A stretch of 64,000 bases of DNA from S5-327 sp965200975 (GCA_965200975.1 OZ241740.1:1922001-1986000); one strand, 5' to 3'. Shown: positions 49,247 to 58,749, counted from the stretch's first letter. Notes: generated from the letters alone by a model not told the origin. Numbers and translations are program-made.

Positions 49247-50671
49247 CTAGTTGCCTCCCGATTGCTGATCGGCCCCGCCGTCTCCGGCTTCCTCATCCCC
49301 GCCGTCCCCGGCGGGCGCGGCGCCCTGTTCTGCGGGTGCGGGAGCGCCGTCGCCGCCCAGGGCGATTTCGCTCAGGCGCTCCATTGTCTTTCGGGTCAGA
49401 ATGACGCGCCGTATCGAGTCGCGGCGCTCCGGGTCGTCGAACAGTTTGCGCACCTCATTGGCTGAATCGCCTGTTCCGCTCGCGAGACGATCGACCTCCT
49501 GATCGACGTCCTCATCGGTCGCCTCAATCGACTCGCTCTCGGCGACGGTGCGGATGACGTGCGCGCGCTTGAGCCGCTCCTCGGCCCTGGGGCGGGCCTG
49601 GGCGTGAATGTCCTCGTCCGACATCCCCTGCCAGCTCAAGTACTCCTGGTAGTCCTCGAAGCTCACGCGGCCGGTCTTGATGTTCTCTTGCAGGCCGTGG
49701 ACGTAATGCTCTACTTCATGGTCGATGATGAGCGGCGAGATCTCGATTGACGCGCCCTCGATGACCTTGTCGAGCGTTTCGTTCTGGTGCTTCGCCTGCG
49801 CGGCGTCCGACGCGCGTTCGAGGAGGTCGGCGCGGATCTTGTCGCGCAGCGCCTCGAGCGACTCGTAGCCGTCGTGGACGCCCTTGGCGAATTCGTCGTC
49901 GAGCTCGGCGAGGTTCTTGCGCTTTATCGAGTGGATGGTGGCCTCGAAGTGGACCGTCTTGCCCGCAATGTCAGCGTTCGCAAAGTCTTCCGGAGCCTCG
50001 ACGTCGAACGCGCGCTGCTCGCCTACCGGCAGGCCGACAAGCGCCTCGTCGAGGCCGGGGATGGGATAGTTCGTGTCGGGCCGCGGGATGTAGTCGGTCT
50101 CCTCGCTGTGGACTACGTCGCGGCGTTGGGGCTCCGCCCCCTCTTCCCCGGCTTCCTCGTCGATCCAGCCGTCGATGGTTAGGTTGATGAGGTCTTCCAT
50201 GCGGACCTCGTCCTCCGCCGGCTCCCACACTGCAAGCTCGACGCGCAGCTGCTCAACGACTGCGTCGACCTGAGCGTCCTCGACTGCAACGTCGTCTTTC
50301 GGAACGCGGACGGACTCGTAAGCGCCGAGATCGACCTGCGGGCGCAGCGGGACGGTCGCAGTGAACACAGGAGGGTCGTACTCGGCGATGTCGACGGAGG
50401 GCGCGCCTCCGATGTCGAGCGCCTCCTCCTCGACCGCCTTGAACGTGAAGTCCTGAATAAGGGAGTCGATAGCATGATTGAGTAGATAGCCGCGGCCATA
50501 CATCTGCTCGACGATACGGCGGGGGGCCTTGCCCTTGCGGAAACCCGGAATCGCCAAGCGTCGCACCGCTTGCCGGTACGCCTGGTCGAGGTACGGCTCC
50601 ACGTCGTCGTTGTCGAGTTCGACGTTGAGGACGGCTTCACGCTGTTCGCGCTGTGTACAGGAGACTTTCAC
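49247..50671 (-). CDS. tig: Trigger factor
   Basis: The 474-residue chaperone has the ribosome-binding signature IPGFRKGKAPRRIVEQ near residue 40, a central PPIase domain (EDLINLTIDGWIDEE, YPIPGLDEALVGLPVGEQRA) and a helical C-terminal domain ending in an acidic Gly/Ala-rich tail. It binds nascent chains at the ribosome exit. GTG 50671 (VKVSCTQREQ) fits the family; TTG 50698 is an alternative, with a TATAAA box just upstream at 50706-50711 and no clear ribosome site for either. Confidence 0.94.
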   Translation of the reverse strand: MKVSCTQREQREAVLNVELDNDDVEPYLDQAYRQAVRRLAIPGFRKGKAPRRIVEQMYGRGYLLNHAIDSLIQDFTFKAVEEEALDIGGAPSVDIAEYDPPVFTATVPLRPQVDLGAYESVRVPKDDVAVEDAQVDAVVEQLRVELAVWEPAEDEVRMEDLINLTIDGWIDEEAGEEGAEPQRRDVVHSEETDYIPRPDTNYPIPGLDEALVGLPVGEQRAFDVEAPEDFANADIAGKTVHFEATIHSIKRKNLAELDDEFAKGVHDGYESLEALRDKIRADLLERASDAAQAKHQNETLDKVIEGASIEISPLIIDHEVEHYVHGLQENIKTGRVSFEDYQEYLSWQGMSDEDIHAQARPRAEERLKRAHVIRTVAESESIEATDEDVDQEVDRLASGTGDSANEVRKLFDDPERRDSIRRVILTRKTMERLSEIALGGDGAPAPAEQGAAPAGDGGDEEAGDGGADQQSGGN

Positions 50672-50705
50672 TCGTCCATGCCGGGCGCTGAAGTCCAACA
50701 GTCCA

Positions 50706-50711
50706 TTTATA
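50706..50711 (-). promoter_or_regulatory. Extended -10 box for tig
   Basis: TGC-TATAAA on the minus strand lies 7 nt before a TTG and 34 nt before the preferred GTG start of trigger factor. Confidence 0.4.
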
Positions 50712-50803
50712 GCACGGAACGCCCATGGCGGGAAGTGGTTCCCGTAGCCGTAACTGCCTGGACTCCGCCGGCGGCGGCGCTGCCGCCCGCTTCCGCCTAC
50801 CGC

Positions 50804-52360
50804 CTATCTTCTGGCGCGCAGCTCCTCGGCGACGCGGGGAAGCAGCGGCGGCAGGTCGCCCGCGAGCAGCCCTGCGCTGCCGTTCTCGGCGCGCCAGCGC
50901 TCGCCGGCGGCGCCATGCAGATAGACGCCCGCAACCGCTGCTTCGTAAAGCCCCATGCCCTGCGCAAGCAGCCCGCCGATGACGCCGGCGAGCACGTCGC
51001 CCGTGCCTCCGGCGGAGAGCGCGGGGTTCGCAAACGGGCTGAGCGCGACCCGCCCGTCCGGGGCGGCGACAACGGTGTGGGCGCCTTTCAGCGCAACCAC
51101 CTGCCCCCAGCGGCCCGCTCCCTGCGTTGCGGCGGCGATACGGTCGCGCTGCACGTCGCCGACCGAGACGCCGAGCAGGCGCGCCATCTCGCCCGGATGC
51201 GGAGTCAGCACAGCCGGCGCGGCGAGCCGCGACTCCCAACCGTAGGAGGCGGCGAGCATATTCAGCGCGTCGGCGTCGATGACCGTGGGCGTCGCGCAGA
51301 CAGGCTCGCTCAGAAGCAGCCCGCGGAGGAATCCCGCTGCGGCGTCGCTGACTCCGAGGCCGGGCCCGACCACCCCCGCAGACGCCGCGTCGAGCGCGCG
51401 GCGCGCCTCCGCAGCCGCGCCGGGGGAGACGGCGCCGTCGCCCGATTCGGCGAGCGGCAGGTGCACCTGCTCGAGCAGCTGCGCCGCCGCTGCGAGCCGA
51501 ATGCTTTCGGGCGCCGCGAGCGTTACGACGCCGGCGCCGGCGCGGTAGGCGCCCGCGGCGGCGAGGACCGGCGCTCCCACGAACCGCCTGCTCCCTCCCG
51601 CCACCAGCACGCTGCCGAAGCTCCCCTTGTGCCCGTCGATGCGCCGCTCGGGCAGGAGCCTGCTCACGAGCTGCGCGTCCGCAAGGTCGACGGCGAGCCC
51701 ATCCTCTACTCCGTCGGGCAGGCCAATCGGAAGCGTTTCGAGAACTCCGACGCAGGCGGCGCCGGGGAACTGGAAGAGCCCGAGCTTGGGCGCTCCGAGC
51801 GTGAGCGTTACGTCCGAGGGGAAGCACGCCTCGTCGCATTCGCCGGTGTCCGCGTCGAGTCCGGTGGGCTGGTCGAGCGCCACGTAAACGGGCGCATGGT
51901 CTTGCAGCTTCATCCTGCCGATGGCGGTCACGACGTTCTGAAGGTTGCCGTCGAGCCCGGGGCGCGACCCGATGCCGAGGATTGCGTCGAGCACGAGGTC
52001 GGCGAGGGAGACGTAGCTGGCGAGCTGCCACTGCTCGAGGTCGGCGCTGGCCTCGACGACTCGGACGCGGCGCTCGCGGCAGTCGTCGAACTTGTCCTCC
52101 CGCCGGCGGGCGGTGGTCATATAGAGCGTTACGACGGCTCCCCAGTCGGCCAGGTAGCGCGCGGCCACCATGCCGTCGCCTCCGTTGTTGCCTGGCCCGA
52201 CGAGCACGACGACCCGCTTGCCGCGGGGGCCGTCGAGTATGCGCGCGATGTTGCGGGCCGCTGCGAGGCCCGCGTTCTCCATCAGCTCGCTCGCCGGCGT
52301 CCCCGCCTCCTCCGCCCTGCGCTCCAGCAGCCGCATCTGCTCCGTGGTGACGACTTTCAC
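50804..52360 (-). CDS. nnrD: Bifunctional NAD(P)H-hydrate epimerase / ADP-dependent dehydratase
   Basis: The 518-residue fusion repairs NAD(P)H hydrates. The N-terminal epimerase domain shows LMENAGLAAARNIARI and VVVLVGPGNNGGDGMVAARY. The C-terminal ribokinase-like dehydratase domain shows GHKGSFGSVLVAGGSRRFVG, GVVGPGLGVSDAAAG, LTPHPGEMARLLG and NPALSAGGTGDVLAGVIGGL. ATG 52360 overlaps the acpS stop as ATGA. The acpS-nnrD pair is common in bacteria. Confidence 0.96.
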   Translation of the reverse strand: MKVVTTEQMRLLERRAEEAGTPASELMENAGLAAARNIARILDGPRGKRVVVLVGPGNNGGDGMVAARYLADWGAVVTLYMTTARRREDKFDDCRERRVRVVEASADLEQWQLASYVSLADLVLDAILGIGSRPGLDGNLQNVVTAIGRMKLQDHAPVYVALDQPTGLDADTGECDEACFPSDVTLTLGAPKLGLFQFPGAACVGVLETLPIGLPDGVEDGLAVDLADAQLVSRLLPERRIDGHKGSFGSVLVAGGSRRFVGAPVLAAAGAYRAGAGVVTLAAPESIRLAAAAQLLEQVHLPLAESGDGAVSPGAAAEARRALDAASAGVVGPGLGVSDAAAGFLRGLLLSEPVCATPTVIDADALNMLAASYGWESRLAAPAVLTPHPGEMARLLGVSVGDVQRDRIAAATQGAGRWGQVVALKGAHTVVAAPDGRVALSPFANPALSAGGTGDVLAGVIGGLLAQGMGLYEAAVAGVYLHGAAGERWRAENGSAGLLAGDLPPLLPRVAEELRARR

Positions 52361-52728
52361 GGGCGCCTCCCGACAACGGAGGCTACCGCGTACTTGCGCG
52401 AGTGAGAGAGGCTCACTGCAAGCCGCCCAATGCCGAGCTGCGCGGCGCGAGCGGCGGCGCGCCCGTGCAGCTCAATCTCCGGCTCGCCCGTGCGTTTGCG
52501 GGTGATCTCGACCTCGCGCCAGCCGACGCCGCGCGTTCCGGAGCCGAGCGCCTTCATCACCGCCTCCTTGGCCGCAAACCTCGCCGCAAGCTGGGGCGCC
52601 CGTCCCCGGCAGTAGGCGGCCTCGCTCTCCGTGTAGACCCGTTGCAGGAAACGGTCGCCGAACCGCTCCAGAGTCGCTGAAATTCGGTCGATTTCGATGA
52701 TGTCGACTCCCACCGAGATATCTTGCAC
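52357..52728 (-). CDS. acpS: Holo-[acyl-carrier-protein] synthase
   Basis: The 123-residue protein carries the two AcpS signatures: VGVDIIEIDRISATLERFG with the Mg-binding Asp, and LAARFAAKEAVMKALGSG with the Glu and Lys of the active site. It moves phosphopantetheine from CoA to acyl carrier protein. GTG 52728 has GGGAG 7 nt upstream; a much longer in-frame reading into folD antisense is rejected. Its stop overlaps the nnrD start. Confidence 0.95.
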   Translation of the reverse strand: MQDISVGVDIIEIDRISATLERFGDRFLQRVYTESEAAYCRGRAPQLAARFAAKEAVMKALGSGTRGVGWREVEITRKRTGEPEIELHGRAAARAAQLGIGRLAVSLSHSRKYAVASVVGRRP

Positions 52729-52812
52729 AAACGCGCTCCCTGACCACTCGCCAACCCCGGAGTCTGTCCCCGGGGTCAAGGAGGTTTGGCGGCCCGCCGC
52801 ATGAGCTGCATG

Positions 52813-52852
52813 AATGATAGCAGCAGCGGCGCGCTCTCCTGCTGCTATCATT
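52813..52852. promoter_or_regulatory. Perfect 14-bp inverted repeat with mirrored -10 boxes between acpS and folD
   Basis: AATGATAGCAGCAG (52813-52826), a 12-bp spacer, and CTGCTGCTATCATT (52839-52852). Each arm contains TGC-TATCAT on the strand reading towards its gene: plus strand to folD at 52894, minus strand to acpS at 52728. It may be a divergent promoter pair, an operator, or a hairpin. Confidence 0.6.
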
Positions 52853-52893
52853 GTCGAGCTCCCCGTAACCCTTGGACTGAGGTGTCCCCCCGT

Positions 52894-53781
52894 ATGACCG
52901 CAACCGTAATCGACGGAAAGCTGATGGCCGAACAGATCCGCGGCGAAGTCGCCGAGGCGGCGCTGGATCTGCAGGAACGCGCAGGAGTCACGCCCGGGCT
53001 GGCCGCCGTCCTCGTGGGCGACGATCCCGCCTCCGCCGTGTACGTCCGCAACAAGCGCCGCGCCTGCGACGAGGCCGGAATGCTCAGCGACTCCATTCAT
53101 CTGCCGGCGGAGACGACCCAGCAAGAGCTGATCGATATGGTCGCGCAGCTGAACGCCGACCCCAAGTTCCACGGCATCCTTGTGCAGCTGCCCCTGCCGG
53201 CGCACATCGACGAGCAGGCAGTGATCCTCGCCGTCGACCCGGACAAGGACGTCGACGGCATGCATCCCGTCAACAGCGGGCGTCTGCTTGCGGGGACGCC
53301 CCGCTTTCTCCCGGCGACGCCGGCAGGCGTGCAACAGATGCTCGTGCGCTCGGGAAACGATCCCGGCGGCAAGCACGTTGTGGCGCTCGGGCGCAGCAAC
53401 ATCGTGGGCAAGCCTCTCGCCGCGCTGCTGATGCAGAAAGCCCCCGGCGCGAACGCGACGGTTACGGTCTGCCACACTGCAACGCGGAACACGGCGGAGC
53501 TGACCCGCCAGGCCGACATCATCGTGGCCGCAATCGGACGCCCGCGCGCGCTGACGGCGGATATGACGCGGGAGGGCGCGGTCGTCATCGACGTCGGCAT
53601 CAACCGCGTAGACGATCCCACGCGGAAGTCCGGCTACCGGCTCGTGGGCGACGTCGACTACGACGCCGTGGCCGAGAAGGCGTCGGCCATCACTCCCGTC
53701 CCCGGCGGCGTCGGCCCTATGACCATCGCCATGCTCCTGACCAACACGCTAAGGGCGGCGGAGTTAGGCGGCGGGGGTTAG
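52894..53781 (+). CDS. folD: Bifunctional methylene-THF dehydrogenase / methenyl-THF cyclohydrolase
   Basis: The 295-residue protein shows PGLAAVLVGDDPASAVYVRN with the catalytic-lysine region nearby (RNKRRACDEAGM), the VQLPLPAHIDEQAVILAV signature, DVDGMHPVNSGRL, and the NADP fold VALGRSNIVGKPLAALLM, ending TPVPGGVGPMTIAMLLTNT. It interconverts methylene- and formyl-THF for one-carbon metabolism. ATG 52894 (MTATVIDGK) fits the family better than an upstream in-frame start that would run through the inverted repeat. Confidence 0.97.
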   Translation: MTATVIDGKLMAEQIRGEVAEAALDLQERAGVTPGLAAVLVGDDPASAVYVRNKRRACDEAGMLSDSIHLPAETTQQELIDMVAQLNADPKFHGILVQLPLPAHIDEQAVILAVDPDKDVDGMHPVNSGRLLAGTPRFLPATPAGVQQMLVRSGNDPGGKHVVALGRSNIVGKPLAALLMQKAPGANATVTVCHTATRNTAELTRQADIIVAAIGRPRALTADMTREGAVVIDVGINRVDDPTRKSGYRLVGDVDYDAVAEKASAITPVPGGVGPMTIAMLLTNTLRAAELGGGG

Positions 53782-53808
53782 GAGCAAGGGCGCCGGGCGC
53801 GGCAGTCC

Positions 53809-54273
53809 CTAATCCCGCACTTCGTAGAGCGACTCGACCTCGACGGCGGCGCCGCCGGGGAGCGAGCCAGCGCCGTACGCGACGCGAGCATGCCGTCCCG
53901 CCTCGCCGAACACCTCGACCATCAGGTCGGAGAAGCCGTTGATGACTGCGGGCTGCTGCGCGAAGTCCGGCGGCGCGTTCACGAGCCCCATCACGCGGAC
54001 GACGCGAGCGATCTTGTCGAGGTCGCCCAGCCCGGCCCTGGCGGCGGCAAGGGCGAAGAGTCCGCAGACGCGCGCGGCCTGGTACGCCTCCTCGACCTCC
54101 ATCGTCTCCCCCATCTTGCCCGCGACTATCTGACCGGCGGCGTCGCGAGGCACCTGCCCGGCCACGAACAGCAGACTGCCCGACCGGACCGCGGGAATGT
54201 AGTTGGCTACGGGAGCGGACGTCGCGGGCAGCTCGATCCCGAGTTCGCTCAGTCGTTCTTCGATTGCAGACAT
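53809..54273 (-). CDS. RidA/YjgF-family enamine-imine deaminase-like protein
   Basis: The 154-residue protein has the RidA fold motifs LLFVAGQVPRDAAGQIV, ARVCGLFALAAARAGLGDLD and AGRHARVAYGAGSLPGGAAV, with the conserved Arg in GRHARVAYG that contacts the substrate carboxylate. RidA hydrolyses reactive enamines from PLP enzymes. This protein is longer than canonical RidA (about 128 residues) and belongs to a divergent subgroup, so activity is not certain. A TGC-TATCAT box lies at 54347-54352. Confidence 0.88.
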   Translation of the reverse strand: MSAIEERLSELGIELPATSAPVANYIPAVRSGSLLFVAGQVPRDAAGQIVAGKMGETMEVEEAYQAARVCGLFALAAARAGLGDLDKIARVVRVMGLVNAPPDFAQQPAVINGFSDLMVEVFGEAGRHARVAYGAGSLPGGAAVEVESLYEVRD

Positions 54274-54346
54274 ACGCGATTGCTCCTGAAATAGCGTTGC
54301 GCGCCGTCCGCCTGCGTCGTGCGCCGGCGGACAGGCGACGGCAGGA

Positions 54347-54352
54347 ATGATA
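54347..54352 (-). promoter_or_regulatory. Extended -10 box for ridA-like gene
   Basis: TGC-TATCAT on the minus strand lies 73 nt before the ATG at 54273 and is identical to the boxes in the acpS/folD inverted repeat. Confidence 0.4.
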
Positions 54353-54383
54353 GCAGGCGAGGCGCCTCCGGCGCGGGCCGCGC

Positions 54384-54389
54384 TAGAAT
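54384..54389 (+). promoter_or_regulatory. Candidate -10 box for acyl-CoA synthetase
   Basis: GC-TAGAAT lies 23 nt before the ATG at 54413, with GGAGG between. Confidence 0.4.
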
Positions 54390-54412
54390 CTCAGCATCTC
54401 CTGGAGGCTGCT

Positions 54413-56020
54413 ATGGACAACAACGTGTACTACCAGAACCTCGATCCGTTCTCGTTCCTGGAACGGAGCGCCTTCGTATATCCCGATAAGCCTGCGGTCA
54501 TCTACGGAGAGCGCGTGTACACGTACCGCGAGCTGCGCGAGCGCGTCGACCGGCTCGCCTCCGCGCTGCAGGAAGCCGGCGTGGCGAAGGGCGACCGCGT
54601 GGCCTGCATCGCGCCCAACATCCCTCCCATGCTCGAGGCGCACTACGGGCCAATGAGCATCGGCGCGGCGCTCGTGGCCGTCAACACGCGCCTCTCGCCC
54701 CGCGAGGTCGCCTACATCCTCAACCACTCGCAGGCCAAGGCGCTCATATTCGACTCCGAGTTCGCTCCGCTTGTGCGGCAGATCCGCAGCGAGATCCCCG
54801 GGGTCGAGCTCTTCGTTCAGATAGCCGACGAGCATCCCCTCGACCCCGACATCCCCGGGCCGGAGTACGAGGAGTTCCTCGCGTCGGCCCCGCCCGGGGG
54901 ACGCCGCGACCCGGTCGATTCGGAGCTCGACACTATCTGCGTCAACTACACGTCGGGCACTACCGGAATGCCGAAGGGCGTGCAGTACCACGGGCGCGGG
55001 GCTTACCTGAATGCGCTGGGCGAGGTCATCGAGATGGGGCTGACCTGGCGCGCCGTGTACCTCTGGACGCTGCCGATGTTCCATTGCAACGGCTGGTGCC
55101 TCACCTGGGCGGTTACGGCAGCCGGCGGAACGCACGTATGCCTGCGGCGCGTCGATCCCGCTCTCGTTTACGAACTCATCGAGCAGCGCGGGGTTACGCA
55201 TCTGTGCGGAGCCCCGACGGTGCTGACCGGCATGTACGCCTCGCCTGCAGCCGAGGGACGCGACCTCTCCGGCGTCACGATCGCGACGGGCGGGGCGCCC
55301 CCCGCGCCGCAGGTCGTGCGGACGATGGAGTCGATGGGCGCGACCATCATCCACCTCTACGGCCTCACCGAAACGTACGGGCCCATCACTATCTGCGAAC
55401 CCCAACCGGAGTGGGACGCGATGACTCCCGACGAGCTCGCAGTGGCGAAAGCCAAGCAGGGGATGCCCTACATCCATGCCGGAATCGGCATCCGCGTTGT
55501 CGACGAGCAGATGCAGGACGCCCCGCGGGACGGTCAAACGATGGGCGAGGTCGTTATGCGCGCGAACGGCGTGATGAAGGGGTACCTCGACGATCCGGAA
55601 GCGACCGCCGCAGCGTTCGCAGGCGGGTGGTTCCATTCGGGCGACCTGGCCGTGTGGCATCCCGACGGGCAAATCGAACTGCAAGACCGCGCCAAGGACG
55701 TCATCATCTCCGGCGGAGAGAACATATCGAGCCAGCAGATCGAGAAAGTGATTATGGAGCACCCCGGCGTCCTCGAGGTGTCGGTGGTCGCCGTGCCGGA
55801 CGACCGTTGGGGGGAAGTCCCCAAGGCGTTCGTCGTGCCGCGCGAGGGCGCTCCGTTGACCGCCGAGGAGATCATCGCGTTCTGCCGGGAGCGCATCGCC
55901 CATTTCAAAGCGCCAAAGCACGTGGAGTTCGGCGACCTTCCGAAAACCGCAACAGGCAAAATCCAGAAGTACGTCCTCCGCGAGCGCGAGTGGGCAGGCC
56001 GCGAAAAGCGCATCCAGTAA
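54413..56020 (+). CDS. Acyl-CoA synthetase, AMP-forming (medium/short chain, DmdB-like)
   Basis: The 535-residue enzyme has the P-loop NYTSGTTGMPKGVQYHGRGA, WTLPMFHCNGWCLTWAVTAA (a block common in DmdB and acyl-activating enzyme 1 relatives), HLYGLTETYGPITICEPQPE, FHSGDLAVWHPDGQIELQDR and the lysine-bearing C-terminus LPKTATGKIQKYVLRE. It activates a carboxylic acid through an acyl-adenylate. The length and fold are typical of fatty or methylthio-acid ligases; the acid is unknown. ATG 54413 has GGAGG 5 nt upstream. Confidence 0.94.
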   Translation: MDNNVYYQNLDPFSFLERSAFVYPDKPAVIYGERVYTYRELRERVDRLASALQEAGVAKGDRVACIAPNIPPMLEAHYGPMSIGAALVAVNTRLSPREVAYILNHSQAKALIFDSEFAPLVRQIRSEIPGVELFVQIADEHPLDPDIPGPEYEEFLASAPPGGRRDPVDSELDTICVNYTSGTTGMPKGVQYHGRGAYLNALGEVIEMGLTWRAVYLWTLPMFHCNGWCLTWAVTAAGGTHVCLRRVDPALVYELIEQRGVTHLCGAPTVLTGMYASPAAEGRDLSGVTIATGGAPPAPQVVRTMESMGATIIHLYGLTETYGPITICEPQPEWDAMTPDELAVAKAKQGMPYIHAGIGIRVVDEQMQDAPRDGQTMGEVVMRANGVMKGYLDDPEATAAAFAGGWFHSGDLAVWHPDGQIELQDRAKDVIISGGENISSQQIEKVIMEHPGVLEVSVVAVPDDRWGEVPKAFVVPREGAPLTAEEIIAFCRERIAHFKAPKHVEFGDLPKTATGKIQKYVLREREWAGREKRIQ

Positions 56021-56080
56021 CAGCGCCAACCGGGGACTCCGGGGGCAAGCCGCGGGATGGGACGCGGGACGAGGGACGCG

Positions 56081-56905
56081 TCACGCCAGCAGGCGAACTC
56101 CGGCGACGAGAAGGCCTGCGCCGAGGACGCCCAGCACGAGCCGCGCGCTCACGCGCGACGCCAACCGCACCCCGATCTGCGCCCCCGGAAGCGTCCCCAG
56201 ACCAACGACTCCCGCCAGCGCCCACCAGCCGCTCCCGCCGGCGTCGGCGACAAGGTGCACAGCGAGCGCCGCAGCCGAGGCCACTGCAAGCTCCGCCTGC
56301 GACGTGGCCGCCGCGACCCGCGCGGGCATCCGCAGCGCAAGAATCATGAACGGCACGTTGATGATTCCCCCGCCAATGCCGAAAAAGCCTGCAAAGAAGC
56401 CGGCAGCCGGCGCAACCGATGCGGCCAGCGGCTCGTTCACCCGGTACTCGAACCTCGCGCCGTCGCGCTGCGTAATCACGCGCTCCCTCCCGGTCGCCGA
56501 GGGCACCTTCTCGCCGCGTTCCAACACGCTGCGGACGACCAGGTAGAGGGCGCCGAGCAAGAGGACGGCGCCGAAAATCGTCTCAAACGGCGCACGGTCG
56601 ATAACGCGCGTAACCAGCGCGCCGACAATGGCCGCCGGCGCCGCAAAGATGATGAGTATCAGCGCGGTGCGGAAGTCCTGCGTCCGCCTGCGCCGGTAGC
56701 CGACGCTAGCCGACAGCGCGTTGAGGAGCACAGCGGTCAGCGAGATGCTCGTAATCTGCGCGGGAGTCGCATCGGGATAGAGCAGGAGCAGCGCCGGAAC
56801 AAGGAGAAAACCGCCCCCGACGCCGACCGTCGCTCCGACTGCGCCCACAGAGAGGCCCAGCCCGGCAAGGACTGCGGACTGGCCGATGGTCAGCTCGGGC
56901 AGCAT
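56081..56905 (-). CDS. TauE/SafE (TSUP) family membrane permease
   Basis: The 274-residue protein has eight or so hydrophobic helices in two repeats, with GATVGVGGGFLLVPALLLL and, in the second half, GFFAGFFGIGGGIINVPFMI, the paired Gly-rich signature of TSUP proteins. The family exports or imports sulfite, taurine-derived or other organosulfur anions. It ends 18 nt after the AspS stop on the same strand but is unlikely to be functionally linked. The start is ATG 56905. Confidence 0.92.
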   Translation of the reverse strand: MLPELTIGQSAVLAGLGLSVGAVGATVGVGGGFLLVPALLLLYPDATPAQITSISLTAVLLNALSASVGYRRRRTQDFRTALILIIFAAPAAIVGALVTRVIDRAPFETIFGAVLLLGALYLVVRSVLERGEKVPSATGRERVITQRDGARFEYRVNEPLAASVAPAAGFFAGFFGIGGGIINVPFMILALRMPARVAAATSQAELAVASAAALAVHLVADAGGSGWWALAGVVGLGTLPGAQIGVRLASRVSARLVLGVLGAGLLVAGVRLLA

Positions 56906-56922
56906 TGGGCGACTCTAACGCA

Positions 56923-58749
56923 TCACGAAGGCGAGGGCGAAGACTCTTCCTTGTCCTTGCCGGGCAACACTGCAAGCCGAAGCTCCGCGAGCTGCTCCCG
57001 GTCGACCGGCGACGGCGCGCCGAACAGCGGATCGACCCCTATCTGCGTCTTGGGGAACGCAATGGTGTCGCGGATCGATTCCGCCGTGTCGGACAGCAGC
57101 ATGACGAGGCGATCGATGCCGCCGGCGAACCCGCCGTGAGGCGGCGCGCCGTACTCGAACGCCTCGAGGAGATGCCCGAACTGCGCCTCCACATTCTCCG
57201 GGGAGTGTCCCAGCGTCCGGAAGATGCGCTCCTGCATCTCGCGCTGATGGATGCGGATGCTGCCGCCCGCAAGCTCGTAGCCGTTCGCCGCGAGGTCGTA
57301 GGCGTTCGAGACCACAGCGCCGGGGTCGGCCTCGAGCGCCTCCCACTGCCCTTCGGACGGCGACGTAAACGGATGGTGCACCGAGTCCCACCGGCCCTCA
57401 TTCCCGTTCCAGTCGAACAGCGGGAAGTCCGAGACAAGGCAGAGCGCGATCGTGGCGGGGTCGGCGAGGCCGAGGCGGTCGGCGATGTTGAGCCGCAGCT
57501 GTCCCAGCACGGTTTCGGCCTGCGCTTTCGGGCCTGCGGCGATGAGCAGCAAGTCGCCCGGAGCAGCCTCGCAGAGGCCGGCGATGGCCTTTATCTCGTC
57601 CAGTGAGAGCGCCCGCGCAGGGGTGCGGACGTGCTCGGACGTGAGCGCGTCGAGCGTTCCGGCGGACTCGTCGAGCGCGATGACTACTAGCCCCTGCGCG
57701 CCGTAACGCTTCGCAAGCTCGATGAGCTCGTCGGCCTGACGGCGAGGAATTGCCGCCATGCCGGGAGCGGCGAACCCTTTCACTACGCCGCCAGCGGCGA
57801 CTGCGCCGGCGAACACGCGGAACTCGGAGCCGGCGACGATAGCCGACAGGTCGGCGAGTTCGAGCCCGAACCGGATGTCGGGCTTGTCGCTGCCGAAGCG
57901 GGCCATGGCCTCGTCGTAGGTGAACCGGGGAACAGGCTGAGGAACGTCCTTGTCGGGGCGGACGGCGGCGATGAGCTTGACGTAGAGGTCAGCCATCAGA
58001 TCCATTACATCGTCGCGCTCGACGAACGCCATTTCGAGGTCGAGCTGGGTGAACTCCGGAAGGCGGTCGGCTCGCGGGTCTTCGTCGCGGAAGCAGCGCG
58101 CGATCTGGAAGTAGCGGTCGGCGCCCGCGACCATCAGGAGCTGCTTGAGCTGCTGGGGCGACTGCGGCAGGGCGTAGAAGCTGCCGGCGTGGATGCGGCT
58201 GGGCACGAGGAAGTCGCGGGCGCCCTCCGGCGTGCTCTTGATGAGAATCGGCGTCTCTACCTCAACGAACCCGCGCTCGTCGAGGTAGTCGCGGATGAAC
58301 TTCACCACGTCGTGGCGGAGCTTGAGGTTCTCGCGCATAAAGGGGCGCCGCAGGTCGAGGTAGCGGTAGCGCATCCGCAACAGCTCATCGACCTGGCCAT
58401 CCTGGCTCACGTCGAACGGAGGCGTTTTGGCGGCGTTGAGCACGACGGCGCGCGAGGCGAGCACCTCAACCTCGCCCGTAGGGAGGTTCGGGTTGGCCGT
58501 GCCCTCGGGACGCTGCTGCGCCATGCCCGTAATCTGCACGACCCACTCGCTACGGAACTGTTCGGCAGTCCGGAAGGCGTCGGGAGCGTCCTCGGGATGG
58601 AAGACGACCTGCGCTACGCCGTCGCTGTCGCGCAAGTCGATGAAAATCAGCCCTCCGTGGTCGCGCCGGCGGCGCACCCATCCGGCAAGGGTTACTTCCT
58701 GGCCTGCATGTTCGAGGCGCAAAGCGCCGCACGCGATAGACTTCAGCAA
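56923..58749 (-). CDS. aspS: Aspartyl-tRNA synthetase (bacterial type)
   Basis: The 608-residue protein has the anticodon domain (VTLAGWVRRRRDHGGLIFID), class II motif 2 (IARCFRDEDPRADRLPEFTQ), the bacterial GAD insert, and motif 3 in GGFAGGIDRLVMLLS. It charges tRNA-Asp, whose gene is at 44743. Whether it also charges tRNA-Asn cannot be settled by eye. The only start near the family N-terminus is TTG 58749 (LLKSIACGALRLEHAG). A small membrane-protein gene precedes it by 24 nt. Confidence 0.96.
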   Translation of the reverse strand: MLKSIACGALRLEHAGQEVTLAGWVRRRRDHGGLIFIDLRDSDGVAQVVFHPEDAPDAFRTAEQFRSEWVVQITGMAQQRPEGTANPNLPTGEVEVLASRAVVLNAAKTPPFDVSQDGQVDELLRMRYRYLDLRRPFMRENLKLRHDVVKFIRDYLDERGFVEVETPILIKSTPEGARDFLVPSRIHAGSFYALPQSPQQLKQLLMVAGADRYFQIARCFRDEDPRADRLPEFTQLDLEMAFVERDDVMDLMADLYVKLIAAVRPDKDVPQPVPRFTYDEAMARFGSDKPDIRFGLELADLSAIVAGSEFRVFAGAVAAGGVVKGFAAPGMAAIPRRQADELIELAKRYGAQGLVVIALDESAGTLDALTSEHVRTPARALSLDEIKAIAGLCEAAPGDLLLIAAGPKAQAETVLGQLRLNIADRLGLADPATIALCLVSDFPLFDWNGNEGRWDSVHHPFTSPSEGQWEALEADPGAVVSNAYDLAANGYELAGGSIRIHQREMQERIFRTLGHSPENVEAQFGHLLEAFEYGAPPHGGFAGGIDRLVMLLSDTAESIRDTIAFPKTQIGVDPLFGAPSPVDREQLAELRLAVLPGKDKEESSPSPS

